Below are positions 49,977 to 59,018 of a stretch of 64,000 nucleotides of DNA, piece by piece. A program made the translations under genes and the position numbers. The notes under the pieces were generated by a model, which was not told the origin of the DNA, did not search any database, and was given only the letters and a program-made list of their open reading frames with translations. Location: NCBI RefSeq assembly GCF_020544465.1, contig NZ_CP066126.1:2294001-2358000 (forward strand), written 5' to 3'. This stretch comes from Chromobacterium rhizoryzae (lineage in GTDB: Bacteria > Pseudomonadota > Gammaproteobacteria > Burkholderiales > Chromobacteriaceae). How positions within the stretch are numbered: position 1 is the first letter of the stretch; each line of letters starts with the position of its first letter.

Positions 49977-51599
49977 ATGAAAGGCTTGACGATTAGGGCG
50001 CAGCTGCAGCTGCTGGCTTTCGGCATAGTGGTGTCCTGCCTGCTGATCGGCGCGGTCGGCTACCAAAGCACGGCGCACCTGGCGCGCAGCATCAATGAGT
50101 TGTTGGACAGCCAGGGCGCGGTGCGCCGGCAGATGGACGCCGACATGATGCACGACGCGGTGCACGGCGACGTTCTGGCGCTGATGCTGGCGCAGAAGAA
50201 CGGCGATCGCGCCGCGCTGACGGAAATCCGCAAGGACGTGGACGAGCACCGCAAGCGCTTTCTCGGGGCGATGAAGGAAAACCAGGACAAGATCAACGAT
50301 CCCGACGCCCGCGCCTTGCTGCAGCAGATCCTGCCGGTGGTGGAGCGCTACACCGCGGCCGCCGCCGCCATCGTCGCGGTCGGCTTCGACCAGCCGGAAC
50401 AGGCGACGGCCAAGCTGAAGGATTTCCAGCAGGACTTCGCGCTGCTGGAAGACAAGATGGAAAAACTGGCCGACGCCATCGACAACGGTTCGCGGCGGCA
50501 GAACGACAGCACGGTGGCGCAGGTGGGCGTGGCCGCCGTGCTCATCATCGTCGCGGCGCTGGCCGCGGCCTTGCTGATGGCCTTGCTGTGCTGGTGGGTG
50601 GCGCGTTCGGTGCTGCCGCCGATCGAGCGGTTCAAGGACGCGGCGCAACGCATAGAGCGCAGCGGCGATCTGTCCATTCGCGCGCAGGCGGGGCGGCGCG
50701 ACGAGCTGGGCGCCGCCATCGGCGAATTCAACACCTTGATGGACACCTTGCAAGGCATTGTCGGCAAGGTGGGCCAGACTTCCGGCGCGCTGGGAGACTC
50801 CGTCGACGAGATTTCCCAGCTCACCCAGAGCGTGGAGCAGGCCAGCCGGCTGCAAACCGATTCGGCGCAGTCCATGGCCGGCGCCATCCAGCAATTGGCC
50901 GACCACCTGGCCAGCGTGGCCGAGCACGCCGACAGCACTTTGCGGATCGCCGGCGAAGTGGGTCAATGCTCGAGCGAGGGCAGCAAGGCGGTGCAGCAGA
51001 CCGTGGGCAATATCGGCAACCTGGCCCAGACCATTCATCACAGCGCCAACAGCGTGCAATTGCTGGAGGGCGACATCCGCAAGATAGGCGGCATGGTGGA
51101 TTCGATCCGCGGCATTGCCGAGCAAACCAATCTCCTGGCCTTGAACGCCGCCATCGAAGCCGCGCGCGCCGGCGAATCCGGCCGCGGTTTCGCCGTGGTG
51201 GCCGACGAGGTGCGCGCGCTGGCGGAGCGCACTTCGCAGGCGACGGCGGACATCGTCAACGTCATTTCCCAGCTGCAAGCCACCTCGGAGCAAGTGGTCA
51301 GCGGCATGGAAAACGGCGTAGGCCAGGTGGAGCAGGGCGTGGAGCTGGTGAAGCAGTTGGGCGGCATGGTGGACCAGATCGGCCGCCAGGCCGGGGTGGC
51401 GGAGGAGCGCATCCGCAATATTTCCCGGCTGCTGGACAATCAAAAAGAGGCCGGCGCGCAAATCCTGGTCAACGTCGACGCGGTGACCCAGCATGCCGGC
51501 ACCACCAGCCGTTCGGTGGAGCAGGTGCAGGATGAATTGCTGCAGCTGCGCGGCCATTTTGGCGAACTGAGCGAGTCCATCCGCCATATGCGGGTCTGA
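49977..51599 (+). CDS. Methyl-accepting chemotaxis protein
   Basis: 540 residues. One membrane segment near 10-30 (LQLLAFGIVVSCLLIGAVGY), a helical periplasmic region, a second segment near 180-205 (VAAVLIIVAALAAALLMALL), HAMP (SVLPPIERFKDAAQRIERSG), and a signalling domain with tip QTNLLALNAAIEAARAGESG. No CheR pentapeptide at the C-terminus. Same overall type as the receptor at 1-1579 but with a different sensor part. Confidence 0.95.
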   Translation: MKGLTIRAQLQLLAFGIVVSCLLIGAVGYQSTAHLARSINELLDSQGAVRRQMDADMMHDAVHGDVLALMLAQKNGDRAALTEIRKDVDEHRKRFLGAMKENQDKINDPDARALLQQILPVVERYTAAAAAIVAVGFDQPEQATAKLKDFQQDFALLEDKMEKLADAIDNGSRRQNDSTVAQVGVAAVLIIVAALAAALLMALLCWWVARSVLPPIERFKDAAQRIERSGDLSIRAQAGRRDELGAAIGEFNTLMDTLQGIVGKVGQTSGALGDSVDEISQLTQSVEQASRLQTDSAQSMAGAIQQLADHLASVAEHADSTLRIAGEVGQCSSEGSKAVQQTVGNIGNLAQTIHHSANSVQLLEGDIRKIGGMVDSIRGIAEQTNLLALNAAIEAARAGESGRGFAVVADEVRALAERTSQATADIVNVISQLQATSEQVVSGMENGVGQVEQGVELVKQLGGMVDQIGRQAGVAEERIRNISRLLDNQKEAGAQILVNVDAVTQHAGTTSRSVEQVQDELLQLRGHFGELSESIRHMRV

Positions 51600-51676
51600 T
51601 CCGGTTTGGCCGTCACGGCCGGCGCGGGTAGAATGCACGGTTTTTCGACACGCGAAAGCGATGTGAGGATTCGGCC

Positions 51677-51883
51677 ATGGCCAAGAAACAAAAACAAGAC
51701 GAGTTGGACGAGGAAACCCGCGCGTTGCTGGAATGGTGCGCCGAGGTGGAAACCCATCTGGTGGCGGCCGGCGCCACGGTGGCGGAGGCGCAGGAGCATA
51801 TCGAGGAACAGGCGGAGTGGTACACCGACCAGTACTACGACGGCCTGAGCCCGGAAGAGGCGGCGCGGGCGGCGCTGAAATGA
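51677..51883 (+). CDS. Small acidic protein of unknown function
   Basis: 68 residues, strongly acidic and helical: KKQKQDELDEETRALLEWCA, then HIEEQAEWYTDQYYDGLSPE. No family named. It overlaps the DnaQ-like gene by four bases (ATGA), so the two are translated together and may act together. Confidence 0.75.
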   Translation: MAKKQKQDELDEETRALLEWCAEVETHLVAAGATVAEAQEHIEEQAEWYTDQYYDGLSPEEAARAALK

Positions 51884-52491
51884 GTCGACGCATCGCCGTC
51901 ATCGATTTCGAAACCAACGGCGCGTCCCCGGGACGCGACTGTCGCGCCACCGAAATCGGCGTGGCGCTGCTGGAGGACGGCCGCATCGTCGGCCGTTACC
52001 AAAGCCTGATCAACGCCGGGGTGTGGATTCCGCCGATGATTGAGCGGCTGACCGGCATCAGCAACGCGATGCTGCGCGACGCGCCGCCGCCGGCGGTGGC
52101 GATGGCCGAAGCGGCGCGCTTCGTCGGCGACACGCCGCTGGCCGCTCACAACGCCAGCTTCGACCGCAAGTTCTGGGATTACGAGCTGGCCCAGCTGGGC
52201 CTGTCGCGCAGCCAGGACTTCGCCTGCACCCTGCTGCTGTCGCGCCGGGTGCTGCCGCAGGCGCCGGACCACAAGCTGGGCACTTTGGCGCGCTGGCTGA
52301 GCCTGCCGGACACCGGCCGCGCCCACCGCGCGCTGGCCGACGCGGAAATGGCCGCGCATTTGCTATCGCATTTGCAGGGCGAACTGAGCAGCCGCTATGG
52401 CGCGCATCTGTGTGAGCACGGCCAGCTGTGCGGCATGCAGAAAGTCAGCGCGGCCAAGATAGGCCAGTATCTGCAAGCCCAGGCCGGCTGA
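51880..52491 (+). CDS. DnaQ-like 3'-5' exonuclease (DEDD family)
   Basis: 203 residues. Exo I VIDFETNGASPGRDCRATEI, Exo II LAAHNASFDRKFWDYELAQL, and Exo III HRALADAEMAAHLL show the DEDDh acids and His. Family members include the epsilon subunit of DNA polymerase III and RNase T; this one is a stand-alone exonuclease of undefined substrate. ATG 51880 overlaps the small acidic protein gene. Confidence 0.91.
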   Translation: MSRRIAVIDFETNGASPGRDCRATEIGVALLEDGRIVGRYQSLINAGVWIPPMIERLTGISNAMLRDAPPPAVAMAEAARFVGDTPLAAHNASFDRKFWDYELAQLGLSRSQDFACTLLLSRRVLPQAPDHKLGTLARWLSLPDTGRAHRALADAEMAAHLLSHLQGELSSRYGAHLCEHGQLCGMQKVSAAKIGQYLQAQAG

Positions 52492-52526
52492 ACAGCGGTC
52501 CGCGTCGTGATGAGGCGGCGCAAATC

Positions 52527-53459
52527 TCAGCCGCCTTCGTCTGGCGCGACGACGCCAAACTCCGGTCTGGCCTCGAACCAGGCCAGCGCCCGTTCGCGCA
52601 AGGCGGCGACGGCCGGCGTCTCCGCGCGCTCCCGGAGGCAGGCGAGCACGATGCGTTGCGCCGGCAGCGGATCGGCGATGGGCCGCAGCGCCAGCGGCCG
52701 GCCGTCATAGCTGTGGTCGCCGCTGGGCCGGGTGTAGGCGATGGCCACGCCCAGGCCGTGAGCCACCATGCCGCGTTGCAGCTCAAGGCTGCGGACCGAC
52801 TCCAGCCGGGCCGGCCGCAGGCCGTGCATGCGGAGCAAGTCCAGAAAATGCGGGCCGCTGTGCGCCTGCTCGGTCAGCAAAAGCGGCCATTCGCATAATT
52901 CCCTCAAGCCCACCTGTTCGTTTCGCGCCAGCGGATGATCGGCCGCCAGCAGCGCGTGGGGCGCCAGCGTGCGCAGTTCGGTCAGCGCCAGCGCGGGCGG
53001 CAGCGCCAGATCGTAGCTGATGGCGACGTCCAGCCCGCCTTGCAGCAATTGCGGGCCGATCAGGTCGAAGCCGCACTCCCGCGGCTCCACGCGCAAGGAC
53101 GGATGCCGCTCGCGCAGCGCGCGCAGCAAGGGCGGCAGACAGTAGGGCGCCAGATCCTCGAAGCAAGCTAAGGCCAATTCCCCGGCCAAGGCGTCCGCGC
53201 CGTCGGCCAGCCCTTCCAACGCCATCGCGGCTTCCACGGTCCGCCGCGCCTGCGCCAGCGCTTGCCGGCCAAACGGCGTCGTCGCCATGCCGGAGCCGCG
53301 GGTGCGCACGAACAAGGCCTGTCCCAGGATGCCTTCCAGCTCTCCGACGGCGGCGGATACCGCCGGCTGGGAGACGTTCAGCCGTTCGGCCGCGGCGCTG
53401 ATGCCGCCGTGACGGGCCACGGCCAGCGCGTAGCGCAATTGACGCAAGGTCAGCTTCAT
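52527..53459 (-). CDS. LysR-family transcriptional regulator
   Basis: 310 residues. The N-terminal helix-turn-helix is LRQLRYALAVARHGGISAAA, ERLNVSQPAVSAAVGELEGI; the remainder is a periplasmic-binding-protein-like effector domain. Divergent from the PhyH-like dioxygenase gene with about 120 AT-rich bases between, so that gene is the likely target. Effector unknown. Confidence 0.93.
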   Translation of the reverse strand: MKLTLRQLRYALAVARHGGISAAAERLNVSQPAVSAAVGELEGILGQALFVRTRGSGMATTPFGRQALAQARRTVEAAMALEGLADGADALAGELALACFEDLAPYCLPPLLRALRERHPSLRVEPRECGFDLIGPQLLQGGLDVAISYDLALPPALALTELRTLAPHALLAADHPLARNEQVGLRELCEWPLLLTEQAHSGPHFLDLLRMHGLRPARLESVRSLELQRGMVAHGLGVAIAYTRPSGDHSYDGRPLALRPIADPLPAQRIVLACLRERAETPAVAALRERALAWFEARPEFGVVAPDEGG

Positions 53460-53578
53460 CGCTTTTTCCGAGGAGGATGATCAAAACATATTATTTTATT
53501 TTGGCATGGACTTGCGCTGATAGTGAGGGCAGTCGCCCGCAGTGGCGGCGTGTATCCATACAAGAGGAGGAGATGCCC

Positions 53579-54388
53579 ATGTCAGCCTGTCCCGAAATGT
53601 CCATTGCCGACATCGCCGCCTTTCAGCGCGACGGCGCCGTCTGCCTGCGCGGCCTGTTCCGCGATTGGGTGGATGTCATCGCCGCCGGCATCGAGCGTAA
53701 TCTGCATGCGCCCGGCCCCTACGCCGGCAATGTGGTCGCCGCCGGCGAGCCGGGCTCCTTCTTCGAGGATTATTGCAACTGGCGGCGTATTCCCGAATTC
53801 GAGGCGGTGGTGACGGAGTCGCCGGCCGCCGCCGTCGCGGCTACCCTGATGCGCTCGACCCGCGCGCAATTCTTCCACGAGCATGTGCTGGTCAAGGAGC
53901 CCGGCACCCACAAGCCCACGCCTTGGCATCAGGACATCCCGTATTACTTCGTCGACGGCGAACAGACCGCCAGTTTCTGGATTCCGGTGGACCCGGTGCG
54001 CGAAGCCACTTTGCGGCTGGTCGCCGGTTCGCATCGCTGGGAGGAATGGGTGCGGCCGGTGCGCTGGAAAGACGATTCCGGCTTCTACGAGGGCGACGCG
54101 CGCCGCTACCGCGATGCGCCGGATCCGGACAGCGAGCCGGGCATGCGGGTGCTGGAGTGGGCCTTGGAGCCGGGCGACGCGGTGCTGTTCGATTTCCGCA
54201 CCGTGCACGGCGCGCGCGGCAATCCCGGCGGTGGACGGCGGCGGGCGCTGTCCTTGCGCTGGCTGGGCGACGACGCGCGTTACGCCGAGCGTCCGGGACG
54301 CACCTCGCCGCCGTATCCGGAGCACGGCATGAGGCCGGGCCAGCGCCTGCGCGAGGATTGGTTTCCGGTGCTGTGGCCGGCGGCCTGA
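53579..54388 (+). CDS. Phytanoyl-CoA dioxygenase-family Fe(II)/2-oxoglutarate oxygenase
   Basis: 269 residues. The iron ligands are His and Asp of PTPWHQDIPYYFVDGEQTA and His of DFRTVHGARGNPGGG, with RRRALSLRWLGDDA offering the 2-oxoglutarate Arg. Family members hydroxylate acyl-CoAs, amino acids or secondary metabolites. Between ATG 53573 and ATG 53579 the second is favoured because AGGAGGAG lies about 7 bases from it. Confidence 0.87.
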   Translation: MSACPEMSIADIAAFQRDGAVCLRGLFRDWVDVIAAGIERNLHAPGPYAGNVVAAGEPGSFFEDYCNWRRIPEFEAVVTESPAAAVAATLMRSTRAQFFHEHVLVKEPGTHKPTPWHQDIPYYFVDGEQTASFWIPVDPVREATLRLVAGSHRWEEWVRPVRWKDDSGFYEGDARRYRDAPDPDSEPGMRVLEWALEPGDAVLFDFRTVHGARGNPGGGRRRALSLRWLGDDARYAERPGRTSPPYPEHGMRPGQRLREDWFPVLWPAA

Positions 54389-54394
54389 GGTCTG

Positions 54395-54832
54395 TCAGGC
54401 GGTCCAGCGCATCAGGAATTCGCCGTCGGCGTATTGGATATCGACAAAGCCTAGGCGCAGGTAGAGCCGTCGCGCCGGATTACGCTCCAGCACGCTGAGT
54501 TCCAAGGCGGCTCCGGCGTGTTCGGCCTCGCGTTGCAGACTGCGGATCAGCTTGCCGCCCAGGCCGCGGCCATGGCAGTCCGGCAGCAGTTGCAACTGGA
54601 TCAACCGCCAAGCGGGGAGCCGGCGCGCGACTTTGAGCAGACCGATGTCCCGTTCGCCTTCGAGGATGATGGAGGCGTGTTCGAAACCATCGTGGACTCG
54701 GCTCAGGAGTGCATCTTCATCACAGGGGCGGCCCGCCGTTTGCAGATGGGGACCCATGCTGGCGCGGCGCAGCGCCAGTAGGAAGGCGAGGTCGCCGCGG
54801 ATGGCCGGGCGCAAGGTGATGGGTTGGCTCAG
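54395..54832 (-). CDS. GNAT-family acetyltransferase with probable CTG start
   Basis: 145 residues from CTG 54830-54832 (reads LSQPITLRPAIRGDLAFLLA). CAGGAG lies exactly 7 bases before that CTG, and no ATG, GTG or TTG is available at this spacing. The next usable codon, TTG 54812-54814, would be 25 bases from the site and would trim the first beta strand (ITLRPA) normal for GNAT proteins. The acetyl-CoA motif is QLQLLPDCHGRGLGGKLIRS. Acceptor unknown. 6 bases from the convergent PhyH gene. Confidence 0.8.
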   Translation of the reverse strand: MSQPITLRPAIRGDLAFLLALRRASMGPHLQTAGRPCDEDALLSRVHDGFEHASIILEGERDIGLLKVARRLPAWRLIQLQLLPDCHGRGLGGKLIRSLQREAEHAGAALELSVLERNPARRLYLRLGFVDIQYADGEFLMRWTA

Positions 54833-54874
54833 CGTTTTTCTCCTGAAGTCGACTTGGCGACGCGGTGCTTTGCA

Positions 54875-54901
54875 CCATAGAGAACGGCCCGCCTAGGCGG
54901 G
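54875..54901 (-). terminator. Hairpin after trpE
   Basis: On the minus strand ACCCGCCTAGGCGGGCCGTT folds into a GC-rich stem, 15-40 bases beyond the trpE stop. Confidence 0.6.
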
Positions 54902-54914
54902 TCGTTTGTTCGGA

Positions 54915-56378
54915 TCAGGCGTCCAGTCCTTGCTGGGCCAGCGCCGCGGCGCGCAGAACGGCGCGCGCCTTGTTCTGGGTTTCCTGCCATTCCATGTCCG
55001 GCGAGGAGTCGGCGACGATGCCGGCGCCGGCCTGCACATAGAGCATGCGGTTCTTCAACACCGCGGTGCGGATGGCGATGCACAGGTCCATATCGCCGTT
55101 GAAGCCCAGATAGCCGACCGCGCCGCCGTAGATGCCGCGCTTGCTGGGTTCGAACTGGTCGATGATCTCCATCGCCCGCACCTTGGGCGCGCCGGATAGG
55201 GTGCCGGCCGGAAAAGTGGCCTTGAGCACATCGATGTTCGACACCTCGGGGCCGACTTTGCCTTCCACGCTGGACACGATGTGCATCACATGGGAATAGC
55301 GCTCGATCGCCATATTGTCGGTGACGCGCACGCTGCCGGTGACGGCGACGCGGCCCACGTCGTTGCGGCCCAGATCCATCAGCATCACGTGTTCGGCGAT
55401 TTCCTTGGGGTCGGCCAGCAATTCGGCCGCCAGCGCCTCGTCCTGCTCGCGGGTCTGGCCGCGCGGGCGGGTGCCGGCGATGGGGCGCACGGTGACGGTG
55501 TCCTGTTCGCGGCGCACCAGGATTTCCGGCGAGGCGCCCACCACGTGGAAGTCGTCGAAGTGATAGAGGAACATATAGGGCGACGGGTTCAGGCTGCGCA
55601 GCGCGCGGTAGAGGCTGAGCGGGGACTCCGCGAACGGCATCTGCATGCGCTGCGACAGCACCACCTGCATGATGTCGCCGTCGTGGATGTAGCGCTTGCA
55701 GGCGGACACCGCGTCCTTGAACGCCTGTTCGCCGTATTCCGACGCCGATTGCGTGCCTTGGGCCGGCAAGGACAAGGGCGCTTCCAGCGGTTCGCGCAGG
55801 CGGGCGCGCAGTTGCGCCAGCCGCGCCTCGGCTTTGAGCAGCGCGTTGGGCACTTCCGGATCGGCGTAGACGATCAGATAAAGCTTGCCGGACAGATTGT
55901 CCACCACGGCCAATTCCTCGGACACCATCAGCAGCATGTCCGGCGTGCCTATGGTGTCGGGCTTGCTGGTTTCGGACAGCCGCTTTTCGATGTGGCGTAT
56001 GGTGTCGTAGCCGAAATAGCCGACCAGGCCGCCGGCGAAGCGCGGCAGGCCGGGTTGCGGCGGGGTGCGGAAGCGCTGTTGGAAGGCTTCGATGAAGGCC
56101 AGCGGATCGCCGCTGTGACGCTCGATCACCTTGTCGCCGTATTCCACCTGCACCTGCTGGCCGTTGACCCGCAAGCGGGTGGTGGACGGCAGGCCGATGA
56201 AGGAGTAGCGGCCAAAGCGCTCGCCGCCGACGACGGACTCCAAAAGATAGGAATAGGGCTGGTTGGCCAGCTTCAGGTAGACCGACATCGGAGTGTCGAG
56301 ATCGGCGAACAATTCCAGGCTGACCGGAATGCGGTTGTAGCCGGCGGCGGCCAGGCGGTTGAATTCTTCATGGGTCAT
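54915..56378 (-). CDS. trpE: Anthranilate synthase component I
   Basis: 487 residues. Makes anthranilate from chorismate, the first tryptophan-specific step, with ammonia from a TrpG partner. The tryptophan-feedback region LANQPYSYLLESVVGGERFG, then GRYSFIGL, is intact. The catalytic block includes SPEILVRREQDTVTVRPIAG, TRPRGQTREQD and KATFPAGTLSGAPKVRAMEI. ATG 56376-56378 (MTHEEFNRLAAAGYN) matches family N-termini. No trpG follows it here, so the partner must be encoded elsewhere. Downstream of gph. Confidence 0.96.
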   Translation of the reverse strand: MTHEEFNRLAAAGYNRIPVSLELFADLDTPMSVYLKLANQPYSYLLESVVGGERFGRYSFIGLPSTTRLRVNGQQVQVEYGDKVIERHSGDPLAFIEAFQQRFRTPPQPGLPRFAGGLVGYFGYDTIRHIEKRLSETSKPDTIGTPDMLLMVSEELAVVDNLSGKLYLIVYADPEVPNALLKAEARLAQLRARLREPLEAPLSLPAQGTQSASEYGEQAFKDAVSACKRYIHDGDIMQVVLSQRMQMPFAESPLSLYRALRSLNPSPYMFLYHFDDFHVVGASPEILVRREQDTVTVRPIAGTRPRGQTREQDEALAAELLADPKEIAEHVMLMDLGRNDVGRVAVTGSVRVTDNMAIERYSHVMHIVSSVEGKVGPEVSNIDVLKATFPAGTLSGAPKVRAMEIIDQFEPSKRGIYGGAVGYLGFNGDMDLCIAIRTAVLKNRMLYVQAGAGIVADSSPDMEWQETQNKARAVLRAAALAQQGLDA

Positions 56379-56516
56379 GGCGGGTCCTGCGCTCTTGTGG
56401 TCGTGGTGAGGTCGAATGCAGCTTGTCAAACAGGCATTGAGCGGCGCCATCGGCATCCAAGCCGGTATCCTTGCTTCGTCATGAAGTCGTCATCCGTAAA
56501 AGAAGTTATCAGCTGA

Positions 56517-57185
56517 TCAGCTATTCTTCATCAAATCGTATAGTTCGGCAATATTGGACACCGTGAGATCGGCGCCCAGCGCGGCGGCGTCGGCATAGCC
56601 GTAGCTGACGGCCACGGCGGCGCAGCCGGCATTGCGGGCGGCCAGCACGTCGTTGGCGGAGTCGCCGACCATGGCCATCTGTTCAGGCTGTATGCCCAAA
56701 ACCTGGCAAACGTGCAGCAAGGGCAGCGCCGACGGTTTCTTTTCCGCCAGGGTGTCGCCGCCGATGATCAGGCTGAAGCAATCGCGCAGCCCCAGTTGTT
56801 CCAGCAGCGGCAGCGCCAGCCGTTCGGATTTATTGGTGATCACCGCCAGCGGCAGCTGCAGCGCGCGCAGCAGGCCCAGGCCGTCGGTCACGCCCGGATA
56901 GATGGTGGTGTTGTCGCTCAGGTGTTCGCGGTAGTACTGGATGAAGAAGACGTAGCCGCGCTCCCACAGCGCCGGATCGGCCTGGCCGTCGCGCTCATTG
57001 GTCAGCGCGCGGTGCACCAGGCTGGCGATGCCGTCGCCGACGTGTTCTTGAATGCGCAGCGCCGGCAGCGGCGGCAGGTCCAGATGTTCGCGCATGGCGT
57101 TGGCGGCGGCGGCCAGATCCGGGATGGAGTCGACCAGGGTGCCGTCCAGATCGAAGGCGACGGCTTTGATGTGTTTCAGGTTCAT
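56517..57185 (-). CDS. gph: Phosphoglycolate phosphatase
   Basis: 222 residues. HAD motifs: AVAFDLDGTLVDSIPDLAAA, AVITNKSERLALPLLEQLGL, then GGDTLAEKKPSALPLLHVCQ and MAMVGDSANDVLAARNAGCA. Removes phosphate from 2-phosphoglycolate. The rpe-gph-trpE order is common in proteobacteria; here an SDR gene and a repeat element separate rpe from gph. Confidence 0.93.
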   Translation of the reverse strand: MNLKHIKAVAFDLDGTLVDSIPDLAAAANAMREHLDLPPLPALRIQEHVGDGIASLVHRALTNERDGQADPALWERGYVFFIQYYREHLSDNTTIYPGVTDGLGLLRALQLPLAVITNKSERLALPLLEQLGLRDCFSLIIGGDTLAEKKPSALPLLHVCQVLGIQPEQMAMVGDSANDVLAARNAGCAAVAVSYGYADAAALGADLTVSNIAELYDLMKNS

Positions 57186-57288
57186 AAGCGTTTCAGCGCG
57201 GCGGCCTTGGCCGCCGCCGGTTTGGTTTAGTTTAAGGCGGGCTTGCCGTGTCGCGCCTCGCTACGCGCGGCAGGTTTTGAACCGCTTC

Positions 57289-57445
57289 TCAGAACGTGTT
57301 TACGATCTCGCGAGCTAAGGCGAGACAAGGCGAAAACGGTTGAAGAAGCGGAATGTACAGGTGGTACATGAGCATTTTGAGCTTGGTTTCAACGCCCATT
57401 TCTATCCATCCCGCCGACGCGCAGCAGATCGTAAACAGGTCCTCA
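57289..57445. repeat. Inverted-repeat element (157 bases), stop-codon repeat family, long form
   Basis: The left end TCAGAACGTGTTTACGATCT (57289-57308) and the right end, read inward as TGAGGACCTGTTTACGATCT (57445-57426), are 20-base inverted repeats with three differences. The inside (GCGAGCTAAGGCGAGACAAG, then GTACAGGTGGTACATGAGCA) has no convincing gene. The TGA of the right end is the SDR stop codon. The gap up to gph (57186-57288) otherwise shows only a GC-rich stretch. Confidence 0.75.
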
Positions 57446-58198
57446 GCCCAGGTTGCGGATGTCCACCACGGTTTGCAGGCCAAAAGCCGGCGACAGCAGA
57501 TGGTCGACGATGCGGCGCGCGGCGGCGGCCGGGGTGCTCAGTTCGCCGTCCGCCTTCAGCGCGTCGAAACGGGCTTTCTGCGGGAACTGCTCGGCGTCGC
57601 TGCCGCGGATGCTGGCCTGCATGTCGGTGTCCACCACGCCGGGGTAGAGCGCGACGATGTGCGCGGCGTTGTCCTGGCCGGCCTGTTCCGCGGCCACGCT
57701 GCGGCTGAAGTGGTCCAGCCCGGCCTTGGTGGTGCAATACACGCTCCAGCCCGGGTAGGGTTTGGCGGCGGCGCCTGAGGAAATGTTCAGGATGCGGCGG
57801 CGGGCCTTGAGGCCGGCGCTGGCGCGCAGCAGCGCGTCCGTAGCCAGCATCGGCGCCGCCAGATTGATCGCCAGCGCGCGGACCAGGTCTTCGGCCGGGT
57901 AATGGCCGGCCTGGGCGATGGGTGTCACCACGCCGGCGTTGTTGATCAGGTTGAGGCTGGCGCAGTCGGCCGGCTTCAGCTGTTCCAGCGCGGCGGCGAT
58001 GGCCGGCGCCACCGCGGCGGCGTCGGAGAGGTCGGCGTCTATGGCGCTCAGGCGTTCCGGGTAACGGCGCGTCAGCGCGGCCAGCGCGTCCACGGCGCCG
58101 CGCGCCAGGCCGGCGACGCGGTAGCCGTCGGCGAGCAGGGCTTCGGTCAGCGCCAGGCCAAGGCCGCGGGAGGCGCCGGTCACGATGAAGGCGTGCAT
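57443..58198 (-). CDS. Short-chain dehydrogenase/reductase
   Basis: 251 residues, classical SDR. The cofactor loop is FIVTGASRGLGLALTEAL; NNAG appears in LINNAGVVTPIAQAGH; the catalytic Ser and YxxxK are in NISSGAAAKPYPGWSVYCTT followed by KAG. Preference for NADPH is suggested by SRG. Close in style to benzil or sepiapterin reductase-like proteins; substrate unknown. Lies between rpe and gph, and its stop codon is provided by the 57289-57445 repeat. Confidence 0.9.
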   Translation of the reverse strand: MHAFIVTGASRGLGLALTEALLADGYRVAGLARGAVDALAALTRRYPERLSAIDADLSDAAAVAPAIAAALEQLKPADCASLNLINNAGVVTPIAQAGHYPAEDLVRALAINLAAPMLATDALLRASAGLKARRRILNISSGAAAKPYPGWSVYCTTKAGLDHFSRSVAAEQAGQDNAAHIVALYPGVVDTDMQASIRGSDAEQFPQKARFDALKADGELSTPAAAARRIVDHLLSPAFGLQTVVDIRNLG

Positions 58199-58227
58199 AT
58201 TCTGTGCTCCTGGGGTGAGGGCCGGTT

Positions 58228-58911
58228 TCAGCGGAGTTGGGCCAGCTCGGCGCGCATCTCGTCGATCACGGTCTTGTAATCGGCCTGGCCGTAGATGGCG
58301 GAACCGGCGACGAAGGTGTCGGCGCCGGCTTCGGCCACCGCGCGGATATTGTCGGTCTTGATGCCACCGTCCACTTCCAGCCAGATTTCGCCGCCGTGCC
58401 TGGCGGTGTATTCATCGATGCGGCGGCGCGCCTCGCGCACCTTGTCCAGCGCGTGCGGGATGAACTTCTGGCCGCCGAAGCCCGGGTTCACCGACATGAT
58501 CAGCACCATGTCTATCTTGTCCATCACATGGTCCAGATAGGACAAGGAGGTGGCCGGGTTGAACACCAGGCCGGCCTTGCAGCCGGCGTCCTTGATCAGG
58601 CCCAGCGTGCGGTCGACGTGCTCGGAGGCTTCCGGATGGAAGGTGATGATGTTCGCGCCGGCCTTGGCGAAGGCGGCGGCCAGGCTGTCCACCGGTTTCA
58701 CCATCAGATGCACGTCGATGGGCGTGCCCTCGCAGTGCGGGCGGATGGCTTCGCACACCATAGGCCCTATGGTCAGGTTGGGCACGTAGTGATTGTCCAT
58801 CACGTCGAAATGGATGATGTCGGCGCCGGCGGAGATCACGTCGCGAACCTCTTGGCCAAGACAGGAAAAATCGGCGGAAAGAATGCTGGGAGCAATACGG
58901 AAAGTGCGCAT
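58228..58911 (-). CDS. rpe: Ribulose-phosphate 3-epimerase
   Basis: 227 residues. Interconverts ribulose 5-phosphate and xylulose 5-phosphate. RIAPSILSADFSCLGQEV, HFDVMDNHYVPNLTIGP (metal His/Asp), MSVNPGFGGQKFIP and EVDGGIKTDNI are intact. ATG 58909-58911 (MRTFRIAPS) fits the family; the frame continues upstream for 31 codons without cause. 29 bases before the SDR gene. Confidence 0.96.
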   Translation of the reverse strand: MRTFRIAPSILSADFSCLGQEVRDVISAGADIIHFDVMDNHYVPNLTIGPMVCEAIRPHCEGTPIDVHLMVKPVDSLAAAFAKAGANIITFHPEASEHVDRTLGLIKDAGCKAGLVFNPATSLSYLDHVMDKIDMVLIMSVNPGFGGQKFIPHALDKVREARRRIDEYTARHGGEIWLEVDGGIKTDNIRAVAEAGADTFVAGSAIYGQADYKTVIDEMRAELAQLR

Positions 58912-59018
58912 AGGGCGTTGCTTTGGGCAAGGATGAACACGGGATGGCCACATTCTACCGCGCCAAAAGCGTTCCGGCGGGATAAAATGAAGCACAAACA
59001 ACAAAAGGAGCGCTGAAC

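Noticed and set aside
56379..56516. Tryptophan attenuator before trpE
   Set aside because: The 138-base gap has no leader peptide with tandem Trp codons and no clear alternative hairpins.
57289..57483. 64-codon frame through the inverted-repeat element
   Set aside because: It is a translation of repeat sequence running into the SDR gene antisense; not a gene.
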